A stretch of 64,000 nt of DNA from Artemia franciscana (Eukaryota > Arthropoda > Branchiopoda > Anostraca > Artemiidae). The stretch spans positions 831,362 through 895,361 of the forward strand of contig NW_027062618.1 in the NCBI RefSeq assembly GCF_032884065.1. Reading direction: 5' to 3'. This document shows, piece by piece, positions 1 to 11,550 of the stretch (position 1 is the stretch's first letter; each line of letters opens with the position of its first letter). The notes beneath the pieces were generated by a model that ran no database searches, was not told where the DNA came from, and saw only the letters and a program-made list of their open reading frames with translations. Position numbers and translations under genes: made by a program.

Positions 1-180
1 TAAAAGTCGTAGTGCCCTTTTTAAGAGTAAAAAGATATTAGAAGGTAAGCAGCCTTTCTCTCAAGCCCATTCATTTTCCAAGCGCATCCAGTCAAAATTT
101 TGAGACAACCATTTTGTTGAGCATAGTAGAATGGCCCAGCAACTATGTGTTCAGGGATAATACCCATGTCAACCCCCCAC
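1..180 (+). repeat. family 1 repeat, internal fragment
   Basis: Diverged fragment of the dispersed family seen full-length at 39.35-40.99 and 61.39-63.06 kb. Shared landmarks in the same order are 'tagtgccctttt', then 'caaaattttgaga', then 'ccattttgttgagcatag', then 'aactatgtgttc'. Both ends are missing; the left end runs off the window. Non-coding. Confidence 0.6.
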
Positions 181-699
181 AATTATGCAATTGTCCAGTT
201 ATTCTTTAAAACCAAATGTTGTTTTAAATTAAAAAAGCATTGTGTTTATAGTATATAAACATATGCCAATAAGACACCTCAGCGATATATCGAGAACGAC
301 TGGAGGTATTAAGGTGAAATTTTTGTGGCTACTACTATTACTACTTCTGGTCTTACAATATTAATAAATAAATGTGTAAGTGTATCCAGTTGTCGGAGTG
401 CATAGATAGAATCTTTTGGGAATGATATTAAGTTAAATATTAGCAGCCCAAACTATGAATTCTTATAGAGAAAAACTGAAAAGATATAAAATATATATTT
501 TTTCATGAAAACAACTATGTAAATAAAAAAAGAACAGAAATTAATTAAAAAAACTGTTTTCCAAAACAGGCTTTTCAAAGAAAAGTATAGAGCTCCATTT
601 AGCCAAAAAGTACTTCTGAAGTCTTCATCTCCAGAAAGATAGATGTCATGTTGGTTGAAATTTCATGATGAGAGGTTTATATATTTGGTTAAGAAGTTT

Positions 700-1900
700 G
701 TCGAAGTTAGAATTCCATTTTTCGACGATTTCGTCTTTCCTTGTCGAAGGACGCCATTTTCTCGCTTAATTGACGCTGAGACTCCCTTGCTCTAAGGATC
801 TGGTAAAGGTTCCTGGGAGCAGAATGATTCGCTATGTTTTGCATGCCTTTTGCAACTTGGTTCCAGTTACGTTGGCGATCGTGTCTAGTCGAATTTTGGC
901 AGAGCCTTTTCGTATGTTGGAAACGGTCTGATTTTTATTTTTTATTTTTTTTTTTTGCTAAAGAATTGCCGCTTCAGAGCACTAATCTCAATTTTTCCCA
1001 GTCTAATCTGTCTTTTTCTTTTGCACTTCTGTCTTCCCAGCACCTTCTTGATGAGCTCTTTTTCTTCTCCTCCATGCAGTTCCACCCTTCAACAGTATTA
1101 CCGGTTGCTTGGTCTTCATGGTTAGAAATCGCGAGAAACACTGAACTTAATACCTCTTGAACACTGAACTTTTTCTTGTCTATGATTTCTTTTTCATTGG
1201 TTTGTCCTCTAGACGTTAGATATCAAATTTGAGCGGCGAGGTGCGTACTTTCTGGTGACGAGTTTTGTAAGCAAGGAAACTATTACTAGGGCGCCGTCAG
1301 TGCCAATTTTCGATCCTGTATCAGCCCCCTTAATTACCCTGTATAGAGCTCCTCCACAGAGCAGATACAAGTATGTAGTCAAGCTGGGCTATGCCCTGTT
1401 GTCTCTGGAATGTCGATTGACCATTTGGGAGAGCTTATATCTGAATAGTGTGGTAGCTAATACAAAGTTGTGTAGTTAAGCTAACTTGACAAGAGCTTTC
1501 CCTTGATTATATCTGAACCGAAACCAAACTTGACACCCGTCCTTTTTCAGTCAAATTCACGACTGACCATATGTGCGTTAAAATCGCCAGCCACGATTAG
1601 GAGGTTGCACCTTAGAACTCTTCTGATTATTTCATTTAGCTTATCGTAAAAATCATCAACAAGCTCTTCTTCAGATACTTTTGTAGGGGCATGCACACAT
1701 AATACTATGAGATTAAAGCTTTAGCTTCAAAAATGGACTTTTCCGGCCTTGATAAAATTAGTTGCGACTCGACGAGACTGTTTGTGGTCTTGATGCTTAC
1801 CAGGAGGCCATTATCTCCAGCACCGGAGCCTTATCTTACCCAAGAGTTATCAAAAGGGAAGGCTCCCTACTTGTCTGGCGTGGCAATCGACTCTTCTTCC
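700..1900 (-). pseudogene. decayed RTE-type retrotransposon: endonuclease end plus linker
   Basis: Read on the minus strand, 1700-1560 translates to an apurinic-endonuclease-like stretch: a VCVHAPTK segment, then LLIVAGDFNAH, the GDFNA signature of the endonuclease/exonuclease/phosphatase domain of RTE-type non-LTR elements. Nearer 1.35 kb comes YLVSALWRSSIQG, matching the usual DYILVS..WRSS region near the domain end. Nearer 0.95-1.1 kb is a linker-like EGWNCMEE segment. Stops and frameshifts break every frame, so this is a fossil. It lies upstream of the first recognised pinocchio exon, possibly in an intron. Confidence 0.6.
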
Positions 1901-2747
1901 ACAAGTCCTTTAATCCTTGTTTCTCACGTGTGTAGCATATTTATTTCGTATGTCTTTATTTTGCCACCTATGGAAGTTGACAAACATTTGATCGAACGCG
2001 TTGAGTGGTTATTATTGTTGTAACAGATGGTCAGTTCGGTGTGTCCTCGTCGGAGTCGCCAATGTCTCTGGTGCATTGCTTGTCGGGGGTATCGTGACCA
2101 AAATCAGGCATTGAAAAAATGTGTAAACAAGGGCACTAAAAAGTAGTAAGAAAAAGGATTCGAAACGAAAATTAAATACCAGAATAAGATATGAGCAAAT
2201 GTCTATACACAAGGAGCTTTGGGGCCTCTTCCCCTCCCTAAAAAACTGTTTATGAACGCTATCCCCTAGCCTTGATTGATTTTTTTAACAACAACTAAAT
2301 GTGCAAAGATCCATTTATTTTGACACAAAATATAGTTTGAAGAATTTGGTTTTCCCAGACACAGTCACGTATCATATGTTTTATTATATGCAGCTCTTTT
2401 GGCAGGTGCGTAAAAATCCAGCTGTTTTGATAAAAAAAAATCCCCTTTGAAGAATTGAATTTTACGAAATCATCTTCGACCCCCTCCAAATTTCAGTGTT
2501 GCATTGCGATCCCCTCCAAACTAACATGTGTGCATTGACTTATTCTGTTAGCTGTTCATTTCTAGGGGAAGACAGGGTGAAAATCACTTAATCTGACAAA
2601 TTATTTAATATAGAATCACCACTTAATAATTGCGAGATTTTTCAGGGCTCTTCCCCCATCTGTGGGCCTGGTGCTTGTATTCGTATGACTAAATTATAGT
2701 CATAGATACTGGGGGAAATAGTTGTTAAAAATTGTATCGTTTTCCAG
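1901..2747. other. no gene recognised
   Basis: AT-rich sequence between the endonuclease fossil and the first recognised pinocchio exon. Several short open frames exist on both strands, but none has recognisable protein content or paired splice signals. The last bases (ending at 2747) form a good splice acceptor, 'cgttttccag'. Upstream exons of pinocchio must lie here or beyond the left edge; none could be identified. Confidence 0.4.
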
Positions 2748-2861
2748 GCAAAGGAGTCGTAATGCAAGTTCGAATGCCTGTTCCACCCCAGATGATGCTA
2801 ATTTAGTTGGAAATTTGATTACTCTTGAAGATTTAAGAACTCAATTTAGCTCCTGCTTCAG
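2748..2861 (+). CDS. Pino: pinocchio homologue, internal coding exon
   Basis: Internal exon of a protein resembling Drosophila pinocchio, a small cysteine-rich protein linked genetically to olfactory behaviour; its biochemical role is not known. The exon starts after 'ttttccag', adds one base to a split codon, gives 37 whole codons and ends with two bases (AG) before 'gtaata'. The residues end in LITLEDLRTQFSSCF, the segment that precedes the CGVSW-type motif in the family. There is no in-frame ATG, so the N-terminus is in an upstream exon not found here. The phase fits the exon at 6919 exactly: AG plus C makes Ser, followed by CGVNW. Identification rests on remembered family motifs, not on a search. 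Confidence 0.8.
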
Positions 2862-3989
2862 GTAATATTCTCATACTCTGTTTTGTTTTGATCGAGTGGT
2901 GACTTATTATGATAGGTTTTTACATTAGTACATACACAGAGTGTTCGCCAGTTAACTAATCAATGATTAATTAATTGCCGTGATTAATATTTGGGGGGTT
3001 GGCGAAATTTTGATGTTCTTTTAGATGCCATTTATATTCTTGCCCTTCTTATTCAACTGCTTGATTATTTTCACTGATGGTAATATCAAAAAACTAGTTA
3101 AACACTGTTTGGGTTGAGTGAAAATGTAGTGGCATCTGTATTCTGCCTATTCCTGACAATGCTAAGACAAGGCGCTGCTGCTGCCACTTAGAATATAATT
3201 TAATTTTAAAATTTCTTTCACAGCATAGATACCGAATTTGAATTTGGCGTCACAAATAACATTAGTACGTATATGTCATATGGAAAAATTTTGTTATCGC
3301 TGATGTTCACGTCAGTACAAAATACATAAATGGAATGAGTCAAAACTTAGATAAAAAATAAAAAATCGAAAAATAGAACTAATGACTAGTTTTCCTGGGC
3401 ATTATACAATTCAACAAAACTCGGAACAAAGCTCTTCCGATATCTTTCATGTTTAGCAGAGACGGGAGGCAACTGGGGACTTTTTGGGATTTTATATATA
3501 TATTTTTTTTTAAGAGACGATTGGTTTCCCAAATTTGGCAATGAAGTGCCAAGTGGCTGGTGGCCTTTGGCCAGAATGGCAGTTTTATGTGGCTGGGAGA
3601 GCATGTATTTAAGGTGTCAACAAAGAAGAAATAATCGGACTGCTTACCATTGGAGACAAAAGCTTGAACGGCAAAATATTTCCTTAAATAGGAACCTCTG
3701 CATTATAATTACGTAATTTGATCTAAAAAGAGCACCATCTTTTGATGTGGAATTCTAGTGAGGGGGTCATGAGAGCCCAAATAAACATTTTCCCGTCAGT
3801 AGACACTGGAGAAGTTCATGCCTAGGTACAATGGTTTACAGGATTACTCAGCTAACGGTTGTGACCATTGTCTTACATAATCAGACTTCATGAAAAGAGT
3901 ACACAAATCCACTTACTCGATGTATCAAAAATACAAAGTCTACGAGTCAAAACTGAATCTGAGATCTACCTTCGTAAAAGTTTCGGCAT

Positions 3990-4570
3990 TATATCTGAAT
4001 ATGCTGACATTAAAGATCAATGGTTTAAACTAAAAGTACTGACTTAGGAGTGGGCCAGACAGGCTCTTGGCCATGCCAGAAAGTAGCAAAGACTTTATGC
4101 CATCGACTCAACAGTAGAGCTAGTGGAAAAGATGCCAACTCAACTCACCAATCACAAATAATCCGTGAAGAATGCGTGCAAGCTGGTAAAACCGTCTGCT
4201 TGTAGTAATAGAAAGAAATATTGATCACAAAGGACCTGTGACCTTGAACCAGTAACAAAATTGTATACCCTAAGCAAAATGTTCATGCTACTAAGGGAAG
4301 CAGCAGAGAAGTCACTTTCTTCCATAAACTCCCTGAAAAATAAAATTGAAAACCTTATCTAGACAGAGGAAGCCCATTTCAGAGAGGTGGAAAGTGCATT
4401 GCGCTGAGTGCCTCAACCCTCCTAAAATCTCACTACCAGCTGTATGGAATGCTTCGAGGGAGCCTTACCAGCTAGACCTGTTACCACTAGTGCTCGCTGC
4501 TGCTCTTCGAGCTATTGGAAATATAAAGAACGACAAAGCCCCTAGAGAGGATGGCATCCCTTCTGAGATG
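3990..4570 (+). pseudogene. RTE-type retrotransposon fragment: linker and start of reverse transcriptase
   Basis: Inside the large pinocchio intron. Around 4370-4560 one frame reads SERWKVHCAECLNPPK and then IKNDKAPREDGIPSEM. This matches the conserved '..W..HF..LLN.PP' linker and the 'KSGKAPGEDGIPAE' entry to the reverse-transcriptase domain of RTE-type elements. Upstream (4080-4250) similar linker text is broken by stops. The coding text ends where the family 1 palindrome begins near 4670. Dead fragment, same strand as the host gene. Confidence 0.7.
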
Positions 4571-4669
4571 CATAAATTATTGCGCACTCTCTTATGTCAG
4601 GCGAAAGACCTGCTTGTTGACGTGGGGAGAGCGATGACATTTTTGAAAGATCGATTTTACAAAAACAAG

Positions 4670-5553
4670 TTTTTTTAACTGAAAGTAAGGAGCGACATTA
4701 AAACTTAAAACGAACAGAAATTACTTCGTATATGAAAGGGGCTGCTCCCTCCTCAATGCCCCGCTCTTTACGCTAAAGTTTGACACTTTCTATCAACTCT
4801 ACTTTTAAAACAGTAAAAATTTTAGCGTAAAGAGCGGGGCGTTGTGGAGGGACCAGCCCTCCTCAACGCCCCAGCCCTCCAGATCAAAATCAGAATTTTG
4901 ATCCGGTCACTTTGTGAAAATAATTAGCGTGGGAGGGGGCCTAGGTGCCCTCCAATTTTTTTGGTCACAGAAAAAGGGCACTAGAACTTTTCATTTCTGT
5001 TAGAATGAGCCCTCTCGCAAGATTCTAGGACCACTGGGTCGATGCGATCACCCCTGGGAAAAAAACAACAAACAAATAAACACGCATCAGTGATCTGTCT
5101 TCTGCCAAAAAATACAAAATTACAATACAATACAATACAAAAAATACAATACAAAAAAAATGCGATCACCCCTGGGAAAAAAACAACAAACAAATAAACA
5201 CGCATCCATGATCTGTCTTCTGCCAAAAAATACAAAATTCCACATTTTTGTAGATAGGAGCTTGAAACTTCTACAGTAAAGTTCTCTGATACGCTGAATC
5301 TGATGGTGTGATTTTCGTTAAGATTCTATTACTTTTAGGGGGGTGTTTTCCCTTATTTTCAAAATGAGGTAAATTTTTGCAGGCTCGTAACTTTTGATGG
5401 GTAAGTCTAAACTTAATGAAACTTATGTATTTAAAATCAGCATTAAAATGCGATTCTTTTGATGTAACTATTGTTATAAAAATTCCGTTTTTTAGAGTTT
5501 TGGTTACTATTGAGCCAGGTCGCTCCTTACTATAGTTCGTTACCGCGAACTGT
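4670..5553 (-). repeat. family 1 repeat, reverse orientation
   Basis: Copy of the hairpin-bearing family in reverse orientation within the pinocchio intron. It starts with part of the long palindrome ('aactgaaagtaaggagcgac', then paired 'ctctttacgctaaag' and 'tttagcgtaaagag') and ends with the short hairpin 'agttcgttaccgcgaactg' at about 5534. Within it, a block of about 80 bases containing 'tgcgatcacccctgggaaaa' and 'gatctgtcttctgcc' is duplicated (5040-5120 and 5159-5240) around a short 'caatacaa' run. No coding capacity. Confidence 0.8.
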
Positions 5554-6918
5554 TTGATTGTATCACTGATTGAGGATTTTTTGCATAATAGTTCTTGGTC
5601 GCTTTATAGCCTCCCAAGGTAATGCTATCAGATTCAAACAAGCAGGTTGCAGACCTGTTAGAGACTGCCAAGAATATATTTTTGCCCTCTGTCTGATGAT
5701 ATAGCGATGTGAAAGATACAACCAGTCAGTCACCACAGTTTCTTTAAATTTTATTGTTCCGTTTGCCCCTTGTCAGAGCATCTGTTTTGCTTGTCAGACC
5801 TGGAGATACAATGTTTTGGATTGAGACCATGTATAGTTGTAAGCTCTTGGTACAAAGCCATTCCATCTTCTTTCAAAAAGTTAGCGCTTAGGATTAAAAA
5901 AAACTAAGTATTTCGTAGGGTGGTTACCAGTAGGTATAAACCGATCACTGATGCAAATGCTCAATCAAACATGTATGAAGGTGAGAAATGTCGCTCCGAA
6001 GAAGTATTTCAATTTCATTGCATGAGATATCAGCTGATTATATTTCATCAGCTGAGTGTCAGCTGATGATATTTCATATTAAATGCTGACTTTTGAAGGT
6101 CATGAATCCGAAGCCACTCCCTTCTTGGTAATCATAAGGAAAGGATCACTGAAAATCTGTTGACACACGCTATATGGAAGAATCGCAACCATATTATGCG
6201 ATGTCCTCGCCTGCAACCCTCCTCCAACTTGGTGGTCAAATCATAATTTATGGATGATATTCGAGAAATATCTCAATCCTTAGAGTACCTTCCGCCTCCA
6301 CGGGCGTCGTAGAAATAAGGATTGACTGAAGATATCAGAAAAGGTTGCCACTGACGGATAGGGTGAAACAACGTTAATCAATTCGCCGTCCGTTGGTGTT
6401 GGGTAGAATAAATCTTCGTCTGGCTCAAGCCGAAAATAAAAATTAAATAAAGATACGTTGCCTCTATGGAAAAGAACGGCACAAAGCAGGCAATGGCTTT
6501 GTTCAACGTTTGAATTTTGCCCCTGAAAAGGGGAATTTTGCCCAACACTTGTGATTAAATCAGATCCCATACAACTTTGTAGGGTGAATAAACAATTACT
6601 AAACTCATAAAAATGTGCTTTATCATAATATTGTCTGCTATTTTAAGGTAAATATTTACTAGCAGTACTAAGAAAGGTAATTCAACGGCTTGGGGGTGGA
6701 CATCTCCATCTGTTCCTTTTTTTTCTCTGTGTGTCTCTTTTTTTTTGAAACCTCAACCCTTGCAAAGATTAACATTTAGATACATGTAAATTTTAAATAA
6801 AGCTTACTTTTTTCTAGTTATTAATACTTCCTTCGTAATCCTTGAAATATGAACTGTAGTGTTTTCAAATGTTCCCCTAAGGATATTTTGCTTTGGCTAA
6901 TGGGTGTTATTCTTTCAG
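5554..6918. other. pinocchio intron, remainder
   Basis: AT-rich intron sequence. A minus-strand open frame of 96 codons at 6280-6570 contains a plausible-looking stretch (LEPDEDLFYPTPTDGEL), but I see no acceptor for it and do not recognise it. Short repeats of 'tcagctgat' occur near 6030-6070. The intron ends with the acceptor 'attctttcag' at 6918. Confidence 0.4.
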
Positions 6919-7048
6919 CTGTGGAGTGAACTGGCAAGAAAACCAAATGTCTTTAGACTGTGGAGAATGTGGTGGTTACACCGTTGATCGTCCATGTCCT
7001 GCTTGTGAAGGGAAATGTGGCGCATCGTGGAAAAGAGATGCAACTTCA
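6919..7048 (+). CDS. Pino: pinocchio homologue, cysteine-rich coding exon
   Basis: The diagnostic exon. It follows 'attctttcag', completes the Ser codon begun by the 2748-2861 exon, and runs 43 further codons to 'acttca', followed by the strong donor 'gtaagt' (phase 0). It encodes CGVNW, then [19 protein letters not shown], then [14 protein letters not shown]. The paired CxxC-type cysteines (CGEC, CPAC, C..C) and the W-KRD ending match the cysteine-rich core of arthropod pinocchio proteins. The Cys spacing looks like a small metal-binding or disulphide knot, but this is inference. All family cysteines I would expect are present and there is no in-frame stop. Confidence 0.85.
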
Positions 7049-7209
7049 GTAAGTATTCGGTCGTCTCGCCATGCTTAAAACCAAAAGGAACATTTTGAAT
7101 TAAATTTAAGGACTGCCCAACTAAATCGTAATTCGCAAGAACAGACTTGCAAGAATCATTGGTATCTTAGCTGTGGAAAATTAATTATAATAATGCTGTT
7201 TTTATTCTA

Positions 7210-7330
7210 AAGATAGCCAAAGATAGTCGTTTTCGGCCAACTATCTAGGGTCGAACAAAAAGCGGGTCGTCCCCAAATTGCGTGGGAGGAGGTAAGGAAA
7301 GATTTAAGGGAAATTGGAACTTCTTATCCT
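7210..7330 (+). pseudogene. RTE-type retrotransposon, 3' coding fragment
   Basis: About 120 bases in the last pinocchio intron. One frame reads KIVVFGQLSR, then KAGRPQIAWEEV, then RKDLREIGTSYPFEG. This matches the C-terminal tail of the RTE-type element also seen at 11.6, 28.6, 51.5 and 54.0 kb. It is 5'-truncated and ends within the tail motif. Same orientation as the host gene. Confidence 0.7.
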
Positions 7331-7830
7331 TTTGAAGGGTAATTCTATGACACCTAGTTTTATGTCTAGGATAGTCCTGTCTAAAAGAATTTTGAAGGGA
7401 AATTTGCCCTTGCTGCAATTTTAAAGGAATATTTTATGGCAGGAAATTTAAATCTAGAATATGTGAAAGTCATACTTCTTAAAACAATCCCTGAAGGGGA
7501 GTCGGCTCAAAAACATTTCTTGAAGTGAAATTTTACAGTAGAACTTTTAGAATAGGATTTGCAAAAATATGCCTGCCTAAAACCATTTTTAGTGAAGAAT
7601 TTGCGCTTAAAACAAGTTTAGAACAGGAATTATGCGCCTGAAAGCCTTATATCTAAAATATGCAAGAAAAAATTTGACTAAACAAATCTTTGAAAAGGAA
7701 GCCACCCCTGAATTAGTTTTAATGGGAAACTATATGGCAATATTTTGTAAATATAGAGTTGTCTAAAAATCATTTCGACAGTGAATATCCCCCCACCCTT
7801 CATGAATGTAACTTTGTATTTTTTTTTCAG

Positions 7831-7938
7831 TCGCATTGTCTGGGCAAAGCAAGCTGGACTGGAGAATGCATGCTGGATTCAAAGGCATCCCTTTCTGACG
7901 TCTCTTCCTCAAAACCCCCAAAAATGAGTGGACTATGA
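7831..7938 (+). CDS. Pino: pinocchio homologue, last coding exon
   Basis: Follows the acceptor 'tttttttcag' in phase 0, which agrees with the previous donor. It encodes SHCLGKASWTGEC, corresponding to the SHxxGKAxWxGxC end of the family's conserved core, then a Ser/Lys-rich tail (SKASLSDVSSSKPPKMSGL) and the stop TGA at 7936-7938. The three exons give at least 116 contiguous residues. Gene order, strand and three matching intron phases make this a functional-looking gene rather than a retrocopy. Confidence 0.85.
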   Translation, partial: SHCLGKASWTGECMLDSKASLSDVSSSKPPKMSGL

Positions 7939-8220
7939 CCTGATATATAACCTGGCTTGTTTAGGATCTAATATTTAGGCCTAGCTAAGAGTTTGCTTCT
8001 TTTTTTTAAGTGGGGCGTGTTGAGTCAGTTGTCAGATCTGTTTTTGTCCTTTATTCATTTTTATCTTCGAAATGTTTTTAAACCCAGCCTTTTTTACCTG
8101 GTCGCTTTCAGAAAAAAACTATGAAATATATCTTTTTTAAGTGAGTATAAGCCAAAATAGGTTTTTAATTCTTTCTAAATATTAAATAGATTAGTTATAT
8201 TGGTGTTACCAGATTAATTA

Positions 8221-8226
8221 AATAAA
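8221..8226 (+). terminator. Pino: candidate polyadenylation signal of pinocchio
   Basis: AATAAA 283 bases after the pinocchio stop codon, in a T-rich 3' region. It is the first canonical hexamer seen downstream; cleavage site not determined. Confidence 0.45.
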
Positions 8227-9091
<865 letters not shown>

Positions 9092-9094
9092 ACT

Positions 9095-9785
9095 GTTATA
9101 CATGAAAGAGCGATGTTATACGTTGATTTATGTTATACATAAATCGACGTATAGACGTCACAAAGACAGTATAGACGTTACTTTATTGACTGTATCGACA
9201 TATAGACGGCATATTGACTGTATAGACGTTACTTTGTAGACTGTCGAAGCGTAGACGTTGTAAAGACAGTATAGACGTTACTTTATAGACTGTATCAACA
9301 TATACATGTCATACTGACTGTATAGACGTTGCTCTATAGACTGTATTGAAGTATATACGTTGTAAAGGACAGTATAGACGTTACTTTATAGACTGTATCA
9401 ACATATAGACGTCATGCTGACTGTATAGACGTTACTCTATAGGCTGTGTCGAAATGTGGACGTTGTAAAGACAGTATGGACGTTACTTTTCAGGCTTTAT
9501 CAACATATAGACGTCAAACTGACTGTATAGACGTTACTCTATAGACTGTATAGAATTGTAGACATTGTAAAAGACAGTATAGACGTTACTTTATAGACTG
9601 TGTCAACATATAGACATCATACTGACTGTATAGACGTTACTCTATAGACTGTATCGAAGTGTAGACGTTATAAAAACAGTATAGACGTTACTCTATATAC
9701 TGTATCGAAGTGTATACGTTGTAAAGATAGTATAGACGTTACTCTACAGACACTATCAGCATACAGACATCATTTAGACTTGGTA
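9095..9785. repeat. minisatellite of about 102 bp rich in 'tatagacgt'
   Basis: About six units of roughly 102 bp. Anchor 'gacagtatagacgttac' recurs at about 9164, 9266, 9370, 9472, 9575 and 9676. Each unit contains two half-units sharing 'tatagacgttac..tatagactgtatc', so the basic period is about 51 bp. It begins right after the TA tract. Recurrent 'gacgt' steps are the only conserved short word. Non-coding. Confidence 0.9.
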
Positions 9786-10720
9786 GAGGTTGCAATATTG
9801 GACAAAAAATTGTGAAAAAAATTTGTAATTGAAGCTGTGACTGTTACTGCTGGTGTAGTGTAGTTTTTGAAAGTAAGCAATTAAATGTAACCAACAATCA
9901 ATTTTCTTTTTCTGTGTCCTTCGTATCTTAAATGGTTGATTTATAAAAGAGTTTACAGAATATTTGAAAAACTGACCAAATATGAATATTTTTAAGCAAA
10001 CGGTTTTGGAAAATGGTACTTTTTCAAGGTAATGTTCTTTTGAACGGGTTTATCTCCAAAGATAATACATAAGTAAAGTCTAGTATCACCACCGAGCTCT
10101 TTGAGATAAAAGTATGTGCGAAATTTGTATTCAGCGCAAGTCAAATGTATTTTTAGTCCCCTCCCCCTAGTCCTAGTCTTTACTTGTTTATGTCAGACAT
10201 TTTCTTTTTTACAAAAGATTTTAGATATTCTGTGTCTATTACTTTCGACATTTAAAAAGTCTAACTTCCCAAAGATGCTGGCCTCTTTGAAGTAGAGACA
10301 ATTAAATTGCTTTTGTTTTCTTTTTACCATAATTGTCTGATAGATAATCTATTCTACATGCCTAAACTACTGTTTTTTTGGATCTATTAGGCAAAAAGAC
10401 CCTTCCGAGCCAAATTCTGGGTTTGCCATTGTATATGGTTAGTCATTTTTTTCTTAATGAATAAAATTGCCAAGTGATCATTATTTTGTGTTAGACGATG
10501 GGTCTCATATCCCTGCTTAAGAGGAATTATAGTCATTTTTATAAATTATACAATATGGCTGCCCAGTTCGTAAATTTCTTAGTATGTCTTGCGTTAATAT
10601 GTATGCTTGCAGTAATAAAATTTAGTCGAAATTACTTGTTTTTATTGAAAGCTTTTTTTTCAGCTGACCAAGTGGGAAAAATAAAGTCTTACCTGGTTGT
10701 TTTCTATTTTCTTGTTTGGT
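9786..10720. other. no gene recognised; one small hydrophobic open frame
   Basis: AT-rich. A 78-codon open frame at 10498-10734 (+) begins MGLISLLKRNYSHF and has a hydrophobic segment (FLVCLALICMLAVI). It matches nothing I know and its 3' end runs into a tandem repeat, so I do not call it a gene. Confidence 0.35.
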
Positions 10721-10721
10721 C

Positions 10722-11010
10722 CCTTATACGATAAAAATTTAAAGAATTTAGACGTTCTGGAAGCTTGAAGAAATATGGTTTTTCTTTTTTTACAAGATAA
10801 TTGAATTTATGTATAGGATTATACGATAAAAATTTAAAGAATTTAGACGTTCTGGATGCTTGAAGAAATATGGTTTTTCTTTTTTTACAAGATAATTGAA
10901 TTTATGTATAGGATTATACGATAAAAATTTAAAGAATTTAGACGTTCTGGATGCTTGAAGAAATATGGTTTTTCTTTTTTTACAAGATAATTGAATTTAT
11001 GTATAGGATT
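10722..11010. repeat. three tandem copies of a 96-bp unit
   Basis: Units start at about 10722, 10818 and 10914, marked by 'ttatacgataaaaatttaaa' and ending 'tttatgtataggatt'. Copies 2 and 3 look identical; copy 1 differs by 'ggaagc' against 'ggatgc'. Near-identity implies a recent amplification. Confidence 0.95.
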
Positions 11011-11550
11011 AACGATGCTTTTTTGCTGCTAAGATCCTTATATTGGGCCTGAAGTGTGTTGCTACAACTGAGTTCAAATTCTGTGCAAAGGTGCAGCTAG
11101 GGTTTTGAGTTCGGAGGGGTAGGATATAAAGGATATGCCGACAAAATCGTCAAGTGTGCCGATGAATAGAGACATATAAGCTAAATTAAAAATATATAAA
11201 GGTTACCAGATTTAACTCGATTTATTACACAATACTAATGCACAAAAACAACTTATTAGAAAGGAACTAATCTTAAAGATGGGCACGCCTTTTTTTCTTC
11301 ACTTTCCACCGATTAACAAGTGCCGAGGGCTCCAACTCAGCAGCTATGTTTTTTTTTGGTTAGAGGAGCATAAGTGAGTCAAGTCAATCATCGCCCATGG
11401 TTGACCTCAATCGTGTTCATCGTAATGAGGATCCGCTCACCTTCAGCTGAAGTCGAGTACGGTTTTTGCAAAAACGAAAGATCTATGTACAGGTAGAAGA
11501 GCCAGCTTACGTTCTTTGGCAATAGAGAAGAGCTGTCCCAATTTCTGTCT
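11011..11550. other. no gene recognised
   Basis: AT-rich sequence between the 96-bp triplication and the 3' end of the RTE-type element. No coding motif recognised. Confidence 0.35.

Noticed and set aside
6280..6570. Minus-strand 96-codon frame in the pinocchio intron
   Set aside because: Plausible residues in the middle but no acceptor and no recognisable family.
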